This document shows, in pieces, positions 30,060 through 40,300 of a stretch of 46,594 nt of DNA. The stretch comes from Sporisorium sorghi. Lineage: Eukaryota; Basidiomycota; Ustilaginomycetes; Ustilaginales; Ustilaginaceae. Numbering within the stretch: position 1 is the first letter of the stretch; the number at the start of each line of letters is the position of its first letter. The notes under the pieces were generated by a model. It ran no database searches, had not been told where the DNA came from, and saw nothing but the letters and a program-made list of their open reading frames with translations. Location of the stretch: contig JALCCG010000173.1 of NCBI GenBank assembly GCA_023212695.1, positions 1-46,594 on the forward strand. Reading direction: 5' to 3'. The translations under genes were made by a program, and so were the position numbers.

Positions 30060-30356
30060 TAGGGATGGTCAACGAGATGCGAGTGACAAAAGCACTTAAT
30101 CTAAAGTGAATGGGGTTGCTCAGTAAAACCTGTTTTTTTTGTGGTCACTTTAGCTTGGAGGATGATCCTCTCATAACACCAATTGAGAACCAAAAAGTTG
30201 GAAAAAAGGATTTTTTTGCCAAGTTCTTTAGCGTAAAGTGTCTTGGATGGTGCTTTACTGATCTAAAGTTTTTGCCTGCCAAATTTGCTTTAGTACTAAA
30301 GTGCTTTAGCCTAAAGTGCCCTAAAGTGCCCTAAAGCGCGACGTTGACCGTCCCTA
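30060..30356. mobile_element. MITE-like element, 15 bp TIRs, ATAA target duplication
   Basis: The left end TAGGGATGGTCAACG (30060-30074) and right end CGTTGACCGTCCCTA (30342-30356) are inverted repeats with one mismatch. ATAA directly flanks both sides, as a target-site duplication would. The 297 bp interior is AT-richer than its surroundings and carries many CTAAAG/CTTTAG hexamers in both orientations, including a tandem run of CTAAAGTGCC near the right end. It has no coding capacity. The structure fits a non-autonomous DNA transposon; the superfamily is not assigned. Confidence 0.7.
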
Positions 30357-31001
30357 ATAAAGCTGTCAAACAACGAATTCGACATGTCTCGTCCAAATGC
30401 ACCTGCACCTTCTCCTCTCTCTCTCCTGCAGATCACTGCTATGCTCTGCTCTGGGTTGCTCTGCTCCTCCTACTGGTCAAAGAAAGCCCGTTCGTGGCTG
30501 CAAATGCGGCTTGGTGTCAGTGCTCAACTCTATGAGACGACAATGCATGCTGGTGGCTTGCCGCTTTTGGCTGCGGATGATGCACCCGCCAGTCGTCTTA
30601 TCCAGTAGAATCTACTCCGCACGTTCGAGTAGACTCGCTCGTCTTCGCCGGCTATGGAAGCTTCCATCAGGTAGGAGTGAGAGCGAAGCAACAAAGCAAA
30701 GAAGCGTATCACGACAGGTGCTTGGCGGAAGAACGTGTGCTCATTGTCAGAAGTAAGCTCGCCGTCCCACTCCTTCTTCCTTCCCTTCTTCCTTCATCCA
30801 AGGCCCGGTGCCTTTCTTCACCAGTTTCTGTTTCTTCCATCTCTTTCTTACTTCTGCGACAGCGAGGACAGCGTTCTTGCTTCTTTCAACACTTCCTTTC
30901 ATTACGATTATTGATAACTTTTAACGTTGATACGACTTCGGGAAAGTCGTTTGTTCCCAAGGCAGGATCCAGCAGGCCGCTTCGACACGCCGCAAGAAAC
31001 T
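30357..31001. other. Leader/promoter region of the large membrane protein
   Basis: It lies between the MITE-like element and the ATG at 31002. It is pyrimidine-rich in its second half (about 30765-30860), as in many smut promoters. No discrete gene was seen. Confidence 0.4.
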
Positions 31002-34000
31002 ATGCCTCGTTTCAATGCAAAGCCGACCAACAAGGTACGGACGTCATCGAACTCACCGAAGCAGCGCAAGAGCAAGGCCAAGAAGAAGGCCACCTCTGAT
31101 GACCGCGCCGCATCAAGCCCTCAGCATAGCCTCGATCTCGACCAGCACCCCGCTTGGAAGGGCAAGCAGAGGCAGGTTGACACCATGCTCCTTGCCGCAC
31201 GCGCCAATCCATCCGACACACCTTTCATTCCTGGCCTAATGGTGCCAAGCTCCACAGCCGCCGCCTCTTCAGCCGCCTCCTCAGCCACCTCTTCCCCTGC
31301 CAGCACCGCTTCACCCACATCCACCGCGGTGACGAACCCGATCGCGACGCTGCACCACAACACGCCGCTCATCCTGTGCATTGTCGTCGGCGCCGTCATA
31401 GTCACAGCCACGCTCTCGGTGGGGCTCGCCTGGCTCCTGCGTCTCGCCTGCTGTGCAAGCGAGCGTCGAGCTAGGCGCAAGCGCAAACTGGACCGATCTA
31501 CGTGGAGCCCCTCAGCAGATGTCTCCCGAGATTTAGGCAATAAGACAGAGGCGCGCGACTCGTTCGACAGCGTCACTGTCACTGGCGACGACGATGTGCG
31601 TGGTAAGGACGCCAAGATCGATCTTCTCTTCAATGGGACAGCCCAGGACGGTCAACTCGGTCGCGATGTGCCAGTGTTGAGCTACACCGACAACAAGAGC
31701 AACGATGCTCTGCGCAGCACCTGGAACGGCAAAGGATGGACGCTGTTCGACCCTCCCCTTGCTGCCGCCATCCAGCCACCAGAGCCCGCCTCCATCGCCA
31801 CACGAGGCGGCGGCAATTACGGCGCCGCGAGGCAAGAACTTGCCGACTGCGACGTGGGCGGCTTTACCTGGCCTACCTCCATCGAGCGCCAGCCGAGCTT
31901 CATCGACCGTCTCGTGCAGCGACACCACCAGTCATCCGACCTCCCTGCAGCGGCTGCGCAGCTGCCGTATCCGTTCCAGGCCAAGCCGCCGCAGCCGGCG
32001 TCTCGCATGGCGAGTCTGGGTGGCGCTGCCAACCGTGCTGTGCTCAACATGCTGCCGGTGACGCTGCGCAATGCGGCGACGACGGCGTCGCGGCAGCGTG
32101 CGACGCGCAAGCGGTATCACGATATGCAGCCGTACCTGGATAGCGATTTTGAGGGGACGATTGGCGCCAAGGATCGAGAGCTGCCGATGGCACGGCGGCT
32201 GAGGCGGACAGAGGCGAGGATGGCGGTCGACTGGACGACCGAGGAGGAGGAGGGCGATGCGTCGGCGCTGGAGGACAACGGCAAGCTTCTGCCTCTTTCC
32301 CACTTGCACACCTTCCCACGAGTCCAGCCGGTGTTAGTGCCCTCGCCAGTGATCAGCAAGGCTCAACTCGAGTTCACCCCTGGCCTCGCAGGAGTGGGGG
32401 CTGTATGGTCGAGAAAGGCATCTCAACCGTCTTTGCTCCCAGGTCCCAACGTAGCCGTCGTCGTCCGCACATCGATGGCGCCGGAACGCCTGCCCAAGGT
32501 GATCGAGCCCAGCCGTGGCACGCTGCTTCCCTTCCCCGTGCTGGAAGGCGATCGACGCACCAGACTGCTCGGCAGCATCGGACGCTGGCTGGGCCAGGTG
32601 ACCGAGGCGGGCGAGGTCGCAGATCCATATACGGCGCTGTCGCCACGACCCGATCGCAGGCTCACCAAGCACGGCAGTCTGCGCAGCGACTACACTTCCA
32701 CCACGCTTGCCGACTCGTTGGCGGCGTCCAACTCCGAGACGCACGTCGACGCGCGCACCAGCACGAGCGGCGCGGGCAAGTCGGAGCGTCTGCTCGAGCG
32801 TGTCGATGCCGACCAGGCCGAGCACGATCGTCAACAGCGTCGATTGTTGCGAAAAGCGCGACTGTTTGCTCCAACCACCGCCACAGTCGATCTTGAAGCG
32901 CAGCAAGCCTCAGTCAAGCCGGATGGCAGCGATGGAGACGCTGCAGAGGTCAATGTGAGTCGCGCGCCCAGCATTCGACCTCAATTCTTTGCCACCACAG
33001 ACCTTCAGAGCTGGCTGGAGCCGAGCAAGGTGTCCACCACACACGGCTTGAAAGTGTTGGAAGAGCACGAGGCCGCGAGCAGCGTAGGCGCCGATCCGTT
33101 TGCTTCCGACGCTGACTGCGCCAAGCCCAAGTCATCAGCTCCCGAGCCTCGTTCCAGCAAGCCCAAGCTCCGCTCGTCGAGCTCCAAGGAACAACTGCGG
33201 TCCAGCGCCAAGAACGCCAGCCGACCGAAGCGAGAGATGGCCCGCCCCTCAGCCAGCACGGGCATGGCAAAGAAAGCCAGCCACGATGCTCTGCCTTCGG
33301 CCTGCCAGAGCTCGGCTGCAATCACTGTCGTCTCTTCCGTCTTTGACGAGGCGTTCGCTGCGCAGCTGGACAAGTCGAGCACCATCCCGAAACCAACTCG
33401 ATTTTCAAAGCCCGACAACGCTGCCAAAGTCAAGGCCAAAGCCGAGGCGGATGCAGCGATGCGCGAGGCTTGGAGACGACGAAGGATGCTATCGCTCAGC
33501 TCTCGGGGCAGTCAACGAAGTCGCACCACACGCACGACTCGTTCTCAATCGGTCAGCGCCGGAGCCCTGCTAAGCCGCCAAGAGAGCTTGCTTTCTCAGC
33601 CGAGCGTCTACTCGGAGTTGACGGCGCCTTCGGACTACGCCTTTCGAGCACCGCTCTTGTCGGATACGGCGCGGAGCGCGATGCTGACGAGCTGTGGAGC
33701 AAGTACGGTCGACGCCATTTTCGAAGAGACGGATGCGGTTCAACATGTGTTGCAGGAGCCCGAAGAGGATGCAATGATGAGGATAGCGGAAGAAGAGGCG
33801 GCGGCGGCGCAGATCCAGAAGCAGCTCAAAAAGCAGGCCAAGCAGGACGCCAAGCGCGAGCAGCGACGTGCAGAGCGACAACAAGCCAAGCAAGCTGCCT
33901 CTGCCATTCCTGCCGACTCGCAGGCCATCGCTCAACTGCCCTCGATCAGCGCTCATCGAAGCTTCCAAGCCGACCCCTCGACTAGCCTCGGCAACACAGA

Positions 34001-34349
34001 AATAACCGGACGTGTCATCCGAAAGCAGCGCTCCATCTTGCTCGGCGCTGTACGCAGCCAATTTGCGATGGTACCTGCCGAAGCTGACCATACCGATGCT
34101 GCTCCGGACTCGCCCTGGACCTCGAGCGATTCCGACATCAGCATCCGTCGATGGGGAGAGCCTCGCCGGGATGGTTCTGTCCACCTTCACACTCGTGGTG
34201 CCCGTCACATGCAATCCAGCTCGAAAACTGCTGGTGGGCTGGCGGATGCAGCGATCAAGGACAACAAACGGACGCCATCGAGTCGAGCGCGTTCCAACAG
34301 CTTCTACTTTGGAATGGGCGCTGGAAGCGATCTGCGAGACCTTTGCTGA
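31002..34349 (+). CDS. Large single-span membrane protein, mostly disordered, unknown function
   Basis: The protein has 1115 residues. It begins with a basic Lys/Arg/Ser-rich stretch, then a Ser/Ala/Thr-rich segment (about 80-115), one clear transmembrane span (about 121-148) and a Cys-Cys plus Arg/Lys-rich stop-transfer (RRARRKRK). About 960 residues of low-complexity, probably cytosolic sequence follow. A Lys/Gln/Glu/Arg-rich coiled coil near 930-965 is the most regular part. No signal peptide is visible; the Ser/Thr-rich segment before the span could be an extracytosolic, O-glycosylated stalk like that of fungal wall sensors, but this is inference. The frame extends upstream only to a TTG, so the ATG at 31002 is the start. 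Single exon. Confidence 0.75.
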   Translation: MPRFNAKPTNKVRTSSNSPKQRKSKAKKKATSDDRAASSPQHSLDLDQHPAWKGKQRQVDTMLLAARANPSDTPFIPGLMVPSSTAAASSAASSATSSPASTASPTSTAVTNPIATLHHNTPLILCIVVGAVIVTATLSVGLAWLLRLACCASERRARRKRKLDRSTWSPSADVSRDLGNKTEARDSFDSVTVTGDDDVRGKDAKIDLLFNGTAQDGQLGRDVPVLSYTDNKSNDALRSTWNGKGWTLFDPPLAAAIQPPEPASIATRGGGNYGAARQELADCDVGGFTWPTSIERQPSFIDRLVQRHHQSSDLPAAAAQLPYPFQAKPPQPASRMASLGGAANRAVLNMLPVTLRNAATTASRQRATRKRYHDMQPYLDSDFEGTIGAKDRELPMARRLRRTEARMAVDWTTEEEEGDASALEDNGKLLPLSHLHTFPRVQPVLVPSPVISKAQLEFTPGLAGVGAVWSRKASQPSLLPGPNVAVVVRTSMAPERLPKVIEPSRGTLLPFPVLEGDRRTRLLGSIGRWLGQVTEAGEVADPYTALSPRPDRRLTKHGSLRSDYTSTTLADSLAASNSETHVDARTSTSGAGKSERLLERVDADQAEHDRQQRRLLRKARLFAPTTATVDLEAQQASVKPDGSDGDAAEVNVSRAPSIRPQFFATTDLQSWLEPSKVSTTHGLKVLEEHEAASSVGADPFASDADCAKPKSSAPEPRSSKPKLRSSSSKEQLRSSAKNASRPKREMARPSASTGMAKKASHDALPSACQSSAAITVVSSVFDEAFAAQLDKSSTIPKPTRFSKPDNAAKVKAKAEADAAMREAWRRRRMLSLSSRGSQRSRTTRTTRSQSVSAGALLSRQESLLSQPSVYSELTAPSDYAFRAPLLSDTARSAMLTSCGASTVDAIFEETDAVQHVLQEPEEDAMMRIAEEEAAAAQIQKQLKKQAKQDAKREQRRAERQQAKQAASAIPADSQAIAQLPSISAHRSFQADPSTSLGNTEITGRVIRKQRSILLGAVRSQFAMVPAEADHTDAAPDSPWTSSDSDISIRRWGEPRRDGSVHLHTRGARHMQSSSKTAGGLADAAIKDNKRTPSSRARSNSFYFGMGAGSDLRDLC

Positions 34350-34742
34350 TCAACCGCTGCTGTTTGTGATCTTGTGGGAACATCAACATTAATTCACATA
34401 CTTTTTTATCGACTTGACATGACTTGTTTTCGCTAGAGGGATGTGTGTGTGTGTGTGTGTGTGTGTGCGTATATAGGCGGCGCCAAAATAAGCTGTGGAG
34501 CTGCCTGACGATGCATTCAAAGGGGATGAGCGGGCGGCATGTCCTTTGCAAGTAAAGCGAGGTCTCGTACACTCTTGTACAAGTAAAGACTGCTCTGCAT
34601 AAGTTCCGGTTCAACCATGGTCTCGAGCGCAGCCTTGTGCTTTTCTATCATCTGCACGAGCCTGCTGGATTAATAGTGTCGATCGCGCATGTCCTGCGAC
34701 TGCCTTTCGATTCGTTCGGGATGGAAAGGGCGGCCAAGGAGG
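34350..34742. other. Convergent intergenic with (GT)n
   Basis: A GT microsatellite of about 12 units lies at 34442-34467. No gene was seen. Confidence 0.45.
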
Positions 34743-35211
34743 TTAAAAAAATTCTCTGTTTAACTGCGAGAATGCAACTTGAGGATAGAAACCTGAGGGA
34801 AGGTTGGGATGGAGTGTGAGTTCGACGAGCCTCTTGACAGCATCACACGCCAAACAGTGGGGAAAAGGTGTCGAGCTACTTACCGAGTATCTCAGGATGA
34901 GGAAGGGTCAGTCGTTCACTCAAGAGTTCGACGTTGTTGGAGACCCTTGCCGGATAAATCGTGAGAACTTCGGGAGCCCATGAAGTGGTTGGTTCGATAT
35001 TGTACAGCTCTCGATACTCCTGACGGAAGTGGGCAAGACGAGCGTCTGGATCATCTACTCGTTGACGCTTTGAGGTTTCGGCTGGATCAGCTGCTTGCGG
35101 ACGCTTTGGACTCCCGACAGGAAGAGCCTGCACGCTGCCGAGAAGCACTACGAGTAAGGTCAAGACGAGGAGGCCATTGACGAAGGAGGTGCGGATGAAG
35201 TTGATCTTCAT
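34743..35211 (-). CDS. Small secreted protein, effector candidate
   Basis: The protein has 125 residues from two exons, 35211-34884 and 34792-34743. The 91 bp intron (34883-34793) has donor GTAAGT and acceptor CCCTCAG. The first ~29 residues form a strong signal peptide: a short basic N-terminus, a long Leu/Val core, and cleavage likely after VQA. The mature part is charged and has no cysteine. SKRQR near residue 49 could be cut by a Kex2-type protease. A helical stretch (RLAHFRQEYRELYNIEP) follows. The ending after splicing is GFYPQVAFSQLNREFF. No family is recognised. Small size, secretion and lack of homology fit a smut effector, which is inference. The neighbouring 262-residue gene is in tandem upstream. 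Confidence 0.65.
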
Positions 35212-35618
35212 GACTCAGGATGAAGGCAGGAAAGTGCAAGGCTGAGGTTAGTGTTGGATGAGAGCGGAAAGTAGGTGAGGGGAACGGGAGCAGGAAAGTG
35301 AGGGAGAAGAAGAAGAAGAACATGGAGCTCGCACGCTTCTTCATAAGAGGGAAGCTGACATGGCAGACGTTGGAGGAAGAAGGGGCAGCTGATGAAGCCA
35401 GCCAAGGAGACAATCTCGTTGACAAGATTCTGGCTCGTCACATGAAGGCTGTGACTTGACAAGCAACAACGGTGGGAGACTGCAGGCAGAGTCGGTGGGA
35501 CCGCCGTGGGAAGCATTTCGGAATCGAGGAAGATGGTGGTGACAAGCATGTGAGCGAGGTTGAGCGCAAAGCGTGTGTGTCTGCATCACGCCAAGGCTTT
35601 AGCGTTGGTGGGTTTGAA
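35212..35618. other. Promoter region of the secreted-protein gene
   Basis: It separates two tandem minus-strand genes. A GAAGAA-rich stretch lies near 35305-35320. No gene was seen. Confidence 0.4.
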
Positions 35619-36407
35619 TCAAGCCACGTCATGGTCAGACATTTCGGCGTCGGACATCTCGGGAAACGGGGTGAAGAAGCGACAAGAGATGGGCTTGTTT
35701 CGCTCGCCGTGAAAAATCCTGAGCAAGAGATGGTAGAGGTCGCGGCAGAAGCGGATGATCTCGGGGTCGTAGCGGGCGCAGATCTTGCAGTCGCGCCAAA
35801 AGAAGGCGTCGTCGTGCGGAGCGAGGATGATGCAGTGCTCTGCGTAGAGGTTCTGTACGGCGCGAATGACTCTGAAGCGTTGCTTGAGAGTATCTGCTGA
35901 TTGGTCGAGGACATTGGCGGGATCGAGGATGGTGCAAATGTCTCTGCGGAGCAGCTCGGAGAGCGTGGAAATGTCGAAGCGTAGCGACGAGATCAAGATG
36001 GGCAGTGGCGGACGTGGGAGTGTTTCCTTGCCGAGGCGATTGACGAGCTTGAAGTGCGCGAGCGGGTCGCCTTGGAGCGGCATGACCTGATAGTCCAAGA
36101 GGTAGAAAGTGTCGAGAATGGATGCGTGCAAGGATTCGTAGTGGTAGAAGTTGTCGCTTGCCATGGTACGGTCGTCGGATCGTTTGAGTCTCTTGAGGGA
36201 ACGCAAGGTTGCGTTGGATCTCTTCTGGAAGAGATTTGATTGCAAGATGCTGGAAAAGACGCTTCTAGAGCAGTTTGCGTGAATGACTTCATCCGGAGAG
36301 ACGATGGAAGGATCGAGGCGCTGGCCACATCTGTAGATGGACTTGTGCTTGAGGTGGGAGTGCTCCTTTTCGGGAAAGGGCTTTTTGATGCCGGCGGACC
36401 AAGACAT
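35619..36407 (-). CDS. Hypothetical protein, 262 residues
   Basis: No family is recognised and there is no signal peptide or membrane span. The N-terminal half is basic with Lys/Arg pairs (KRLKRSDDR). The C-terminal half reads as a compact folded domain with helix-rich sequence such as ISTLSELLRRDICTILDP, then a CxxC pair in WRDCKICARYDPE and a DLYHLLLRIFHGE helix. It ends in the acidic MSDAEMSDHDVA. The reading frame continues upstream but only to a TTG, so the ATG at 36407 is used. It lies directly upstream of the secreted-protein gene on the same strand. Confidence 0.65.
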   Translation of the reverse strand: MSWSAGIKKPFPEKEHSHLKHKSIYRCGQRLDPSIVSPDEVIHANCSRSVFSSILQSNLFQKRSNATLRSLKRLKRSDDRTMASDNFYHYESLHASILDTFYLLDYQVMPLQGDPLAHFKLVNRLGKETLPRPPLPILISSLRFDISTLSELLRRDICTILDPANVLDQSADTLKQRFRVIRAVQNLYAEHCIILAPHDDAFFWRDCKICARYDPEIIRFCRDLYHLLLRIFHGERNKPISCRFFTPFPEMSDAEMSDHDVA

Positions 36408-36627
36408 GGCGGAGAGACTTTTTTGTACGATAGGATATGCTCTGCTAGAGTTAGAGTGAAGTGACGAAAGAGCAGTGCTTGAAGAGGTGGATGGTGTTGG
36501 TGGTGATGAGGCGAGTGACAAGAAGCAGGCGTGGAGAGAGAGAGAGAGAGAGAAGGGCGGATCAAAGGGTCAAAGCGCTGCATTCAAAGGCAAGCTTAGG
36601 GCGCCATTTCCCTTTGTCTGCTTTTCA

Positions 36628-36663
<36 letters not shown>

Positions 36664-37322
36664 CACACCCACTTCTGCAATTCACACCCGACGACTCAGC
36701 AGATCCAGCAGCAACGGCTGATCCGACACTGTTCACGAGCAAGGATGCGGCTGTTCCGCGCGCGACAGGCTGATTTGCCACGAGAAACGAGATCGCGCTT
36801 CTTCTCTGATTCTCGTGACATCGGAAGCGACGCGAGACGACTGAGTGAGCATGCGAACTTGCGCTAATCCCTTGTCTCGGCCTTGGTCACCGCAAGGACA
36901 GCGACACATCAGAAAGATTTTGAACAGGACCCTTCAGCATCGGTTGCTTTCACTCAGTGATTTCTCAGCAGAGACCCACCGAAGAGTCAAAATTTAAAAA
37001 ATAAGAATAAAACCAAAATAAAAAGGAACAAGAAGCTGCGCTGTGGTGCCCTAGTCCGATTTCCGCAATTTTTTTTTTTTTTTTTTGGTCTAGGTCTTCC
37101 ATAAAGTCACCTTTTTGAAGGATCTTCGAAGTGTGACTTTGTAAGTGAGAACGACACAGCCTTTCTCTCCCTCTCGACCACATCAGCGCATCCTCATCAT
37201 CTTGATCCTGCCCTGACATCGTCGTTTTGCAAGCACGCCACCGCACATCAGATTTAGGGTCACGGGCACGAGGGCCTCGGTCTGAATGGCGAGCAATCCG
37301 GCAAAGGCTCGATAGGAAACGC
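36408..37322. other. Divergent intergenic with GA and CT microsatellites
   Basis: A GA repeat at about 36531-36552 and a CT repeat at 36631-36661 are inverted copies able to pair. T18 lies at 37069-37086. No gene was recognised. Confidence 0.5.
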
Positions 37323-40300
37323 ATGTGGTGCTCACGGCTCCGCATCACGACGGTATCTAGCGCATCCTCCTCTGGTTTGGCGCTCTTCAGCTTTCGAGTC
37401 TCAACGTGCGGCTTTCGTACGCTCACTGCCGCCAGCGCTGCCTCGCTGCCGCCTCAAAGGAACATGCTCGCCGATCTACGTGTGCTTCACGTGCCATCCT
37501 CCGACACCAATGTGCTTCCACCCGTCATCCTCCAGTTCGGCGCCGATCGCTATCTCTTCAACGTCGGCGAAGGTACATCTCGCTCCTCCACCCAGCGCAA
37601 GGCCAACCTGAGCCGCGTCTCCAACATCTTTGTCTCTCGTGTAGGATGGGAGGCCATCGGTGGTCTGCCGGGCGTGCTCATGTCTATGGCTGATGGCCAA
37701 CGTTCGACAGAGTCGCTGCACGGTCCCGACGGCCTTCGCTACGCCCTCGCCACTATGCGCACCTATGCGAAGCGTGACATCATGAAGCTCATCGTCAACG
37801 AGATCCCTGCACAGGCTGGTCCTTCGCATACAAACACCAACTCGGTCGCCTCATCGGAAACAAATGCACCACCCTTCTTCACCGACGACAACCTCTCTGT
37901 CCATGCCGTCTCCCTCTTCCCCGCCAGTACCAGTCAACGGGTATCCAAAAAGCAAAAGATCGAGACCACTAGCTCGGCAGGCATCTCAACGACCGTCCTC
38001 AACAAAGTAGATCAACTTTGGCGAAGGCCTTACTTCAACCCTTCTGGCTTAGAAGGCGAAGAGGCCAGAGCTTGGATTCAGCTGATCTCCGACAGCATCT
38101 TCAATGACTCGCTCCTTCGCAAGCGTCAGCAGCAATTGAACGTCGCAGCCGAAGCAGTCCCGGACACGAGCGCATCAAGGCAACTCGTCTCCTCGATCGA
38201 CGACGTCGAAATGCAAGATGCCGACCAGGCTCAAGCTACTTCATCATCGCAAGCTCGAGCACATTCGCCATGGCGTCCCCCTCTTTCTCCCGCCTTTGTC
38301 ACACGCCTTCTACCGCGTCCGCAGACTGATACCCGCAACCTGTCGACAAACCGCAGCGATCCAGCCGAAGGAGGACAGGCTCCGGTGCTGGCCTTCGTCT
38401 GCGAAGCTCATCCACAGCGAGGCAAGTTTGACCCCGTCAAAGCTACACAGGCTGGTGTTTCGCCCGGTCCCTCCTTTGCGGCCTTGACGAGGGGAGAAGA
38501 CGTCACATTCCAGCGTCCCGTCTCTTGGTCCAGCATGTCGCCAGACGAGAGGAAGAGGTGGACCCAGAGTCAGAGAAGTGCTCAGCGTGGCGCGAATGCG
38601 AATGCAAACGGCAAGGGGAAGGCCAACGATGCCAAAAACGCGGCCCCGCCTGCCGCATGGAACCACCTCGAGCAAGTCACCGTCAAGTCGACCGACGTCA
38701 TGGGTCCTTCACGTGCTGGTGCAGTTGTCTTGCACATCTACCTGCCATCCGTCGATTACGTCGATGATCTGCTCAGCGACCGAGTAGCAGCTGCCTTCTC
38801 GCCATACACTTCTGACGCCAATCGCCACCTCAACCGTGAACAATCTCGCACTCCCCACGCCATCGTCCATGCTGTGCCGTTCGAGGTCCTCCAGGATGCA
38901 CGCTACCAGGCATGGATGCGTCGATATGGACCCGACTGCCACCACATTGTCGCCAATCACCACGTCTGCGCCAACAAGCTCATGTTCCCATCTAGCGCCA
39001 CCATCCCTCTCCGCCTCTCCAAGCTCGACGAGGTCATGTTCAAGGTTCCACAGTATCAGCTCGCGCCCAAAGTGTCCGTGTCTGCTTTGGCAAAAGCAGC
39101 CTCGAACGGCAAGGCAGCCGCCGCTAACCACTTCCCACTCAAGCTCGTGGCAGCAGAAGCCGACCAGCTCATCCCACTCCAGCCAAGGGGCGAGCCCAAA
39201 CGCTTCGAGTCCGGCGCACCCGATTTCGACTTTGCCGTCCAGTCAGAACAAGCCGATAAGCTGGCTGCGTTCGAACTCGACGTCGTCGAAGAGACCGAAC
39301 GCCAGTCCGAGCAGCTTGCAAAAGCCAAAGCACAGAACAAGAAACATGCCAGAGACGGCGTCGAGGCCGCTGTGGACGTCGGGACTGACGAACCTGGCGC
39401 GGTGCGCAATGTCCGACTTCGCGAAGCGCGCAAGCAGGCATGGCAGGTCTATCTCGATGTAGTCAAGAAGATCCAGTCGGATTCGGCGACTTCATCGGCG
39501 GGAGTCGCTCCAGAGAAGGACATTCTCGTGACCACGCTGGGAACAGGCTCAGCAGCGCCCAGCAAATACCGCAACGTCATTTCCACCTTGATACAAACAC
39601 CTTCGTCCGGTACCATCTTGCTCGACGCTGGCGAATCGACGTACGGACTGCTTCGTCGCAAGTTTGGCTGTCGACGCGACGGTACGGCCGCCGAGAGCGG
39701 ATCCTTGCTGTCGCAGGATGTCGACGACATTCTCCGAGAGATGCGCGTGCTGTTCATCAGCCACATCCATGCCGACCACCACATAGGCCTTATCCGTCTG
39801 CTGCTCGAGCGACGCAGGCTTGAGCCGAGACCGGATCAGCCGCTCTACCTCATCGGTACAGGGTTCGTGCACAACTATCTCGAGGAGTACGAGCAGATCG
39901 AGAAGCTCGGGTTGGACGAGGACGTCGTTCTCGTCCTCAATGATCATCTCGACCACGCTGCCGGCGTCGACCCAAACCCTTCCACCGAAGGAGCGAGCCT
40001 CAATACCACCATTTCAGCAAATGGCAACAGCGACAGCCGTGGGTACCAGCAAGCACGTCGCGAGCACGTAGCCCACGTGCAAGCCATCAAGCAAGTCACG
40101 GGTCTCTCGCACGTTCACACGGCACGCGTGGTCCACCGCGGCTCGCACTGCTACGGCCTCGTGCTCCGACACACTACGCAAAACTGGTCGGTGGCCTACT
40201 CTGGCGACACACGTCCCGCACCCGAACTCGTCGCCGCGGGCAAGGACTGTAAGCTGCTCATCCACGAAGCGACGCTCGAAGACGGCGAGCTCGAGATGGC

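Noticed and set aside
34591..34630. GGTTCAA-like sequence suggestive of a tRNA T-loop
   Set aside because: No matching acceptor, D-arm or anticodon arm could be laid out around it.
37227..37322. 32 extra N-terminal residues for tRNase Z
   Set aside because: The frame would have to start at TTG; the first ATG is at 37323.
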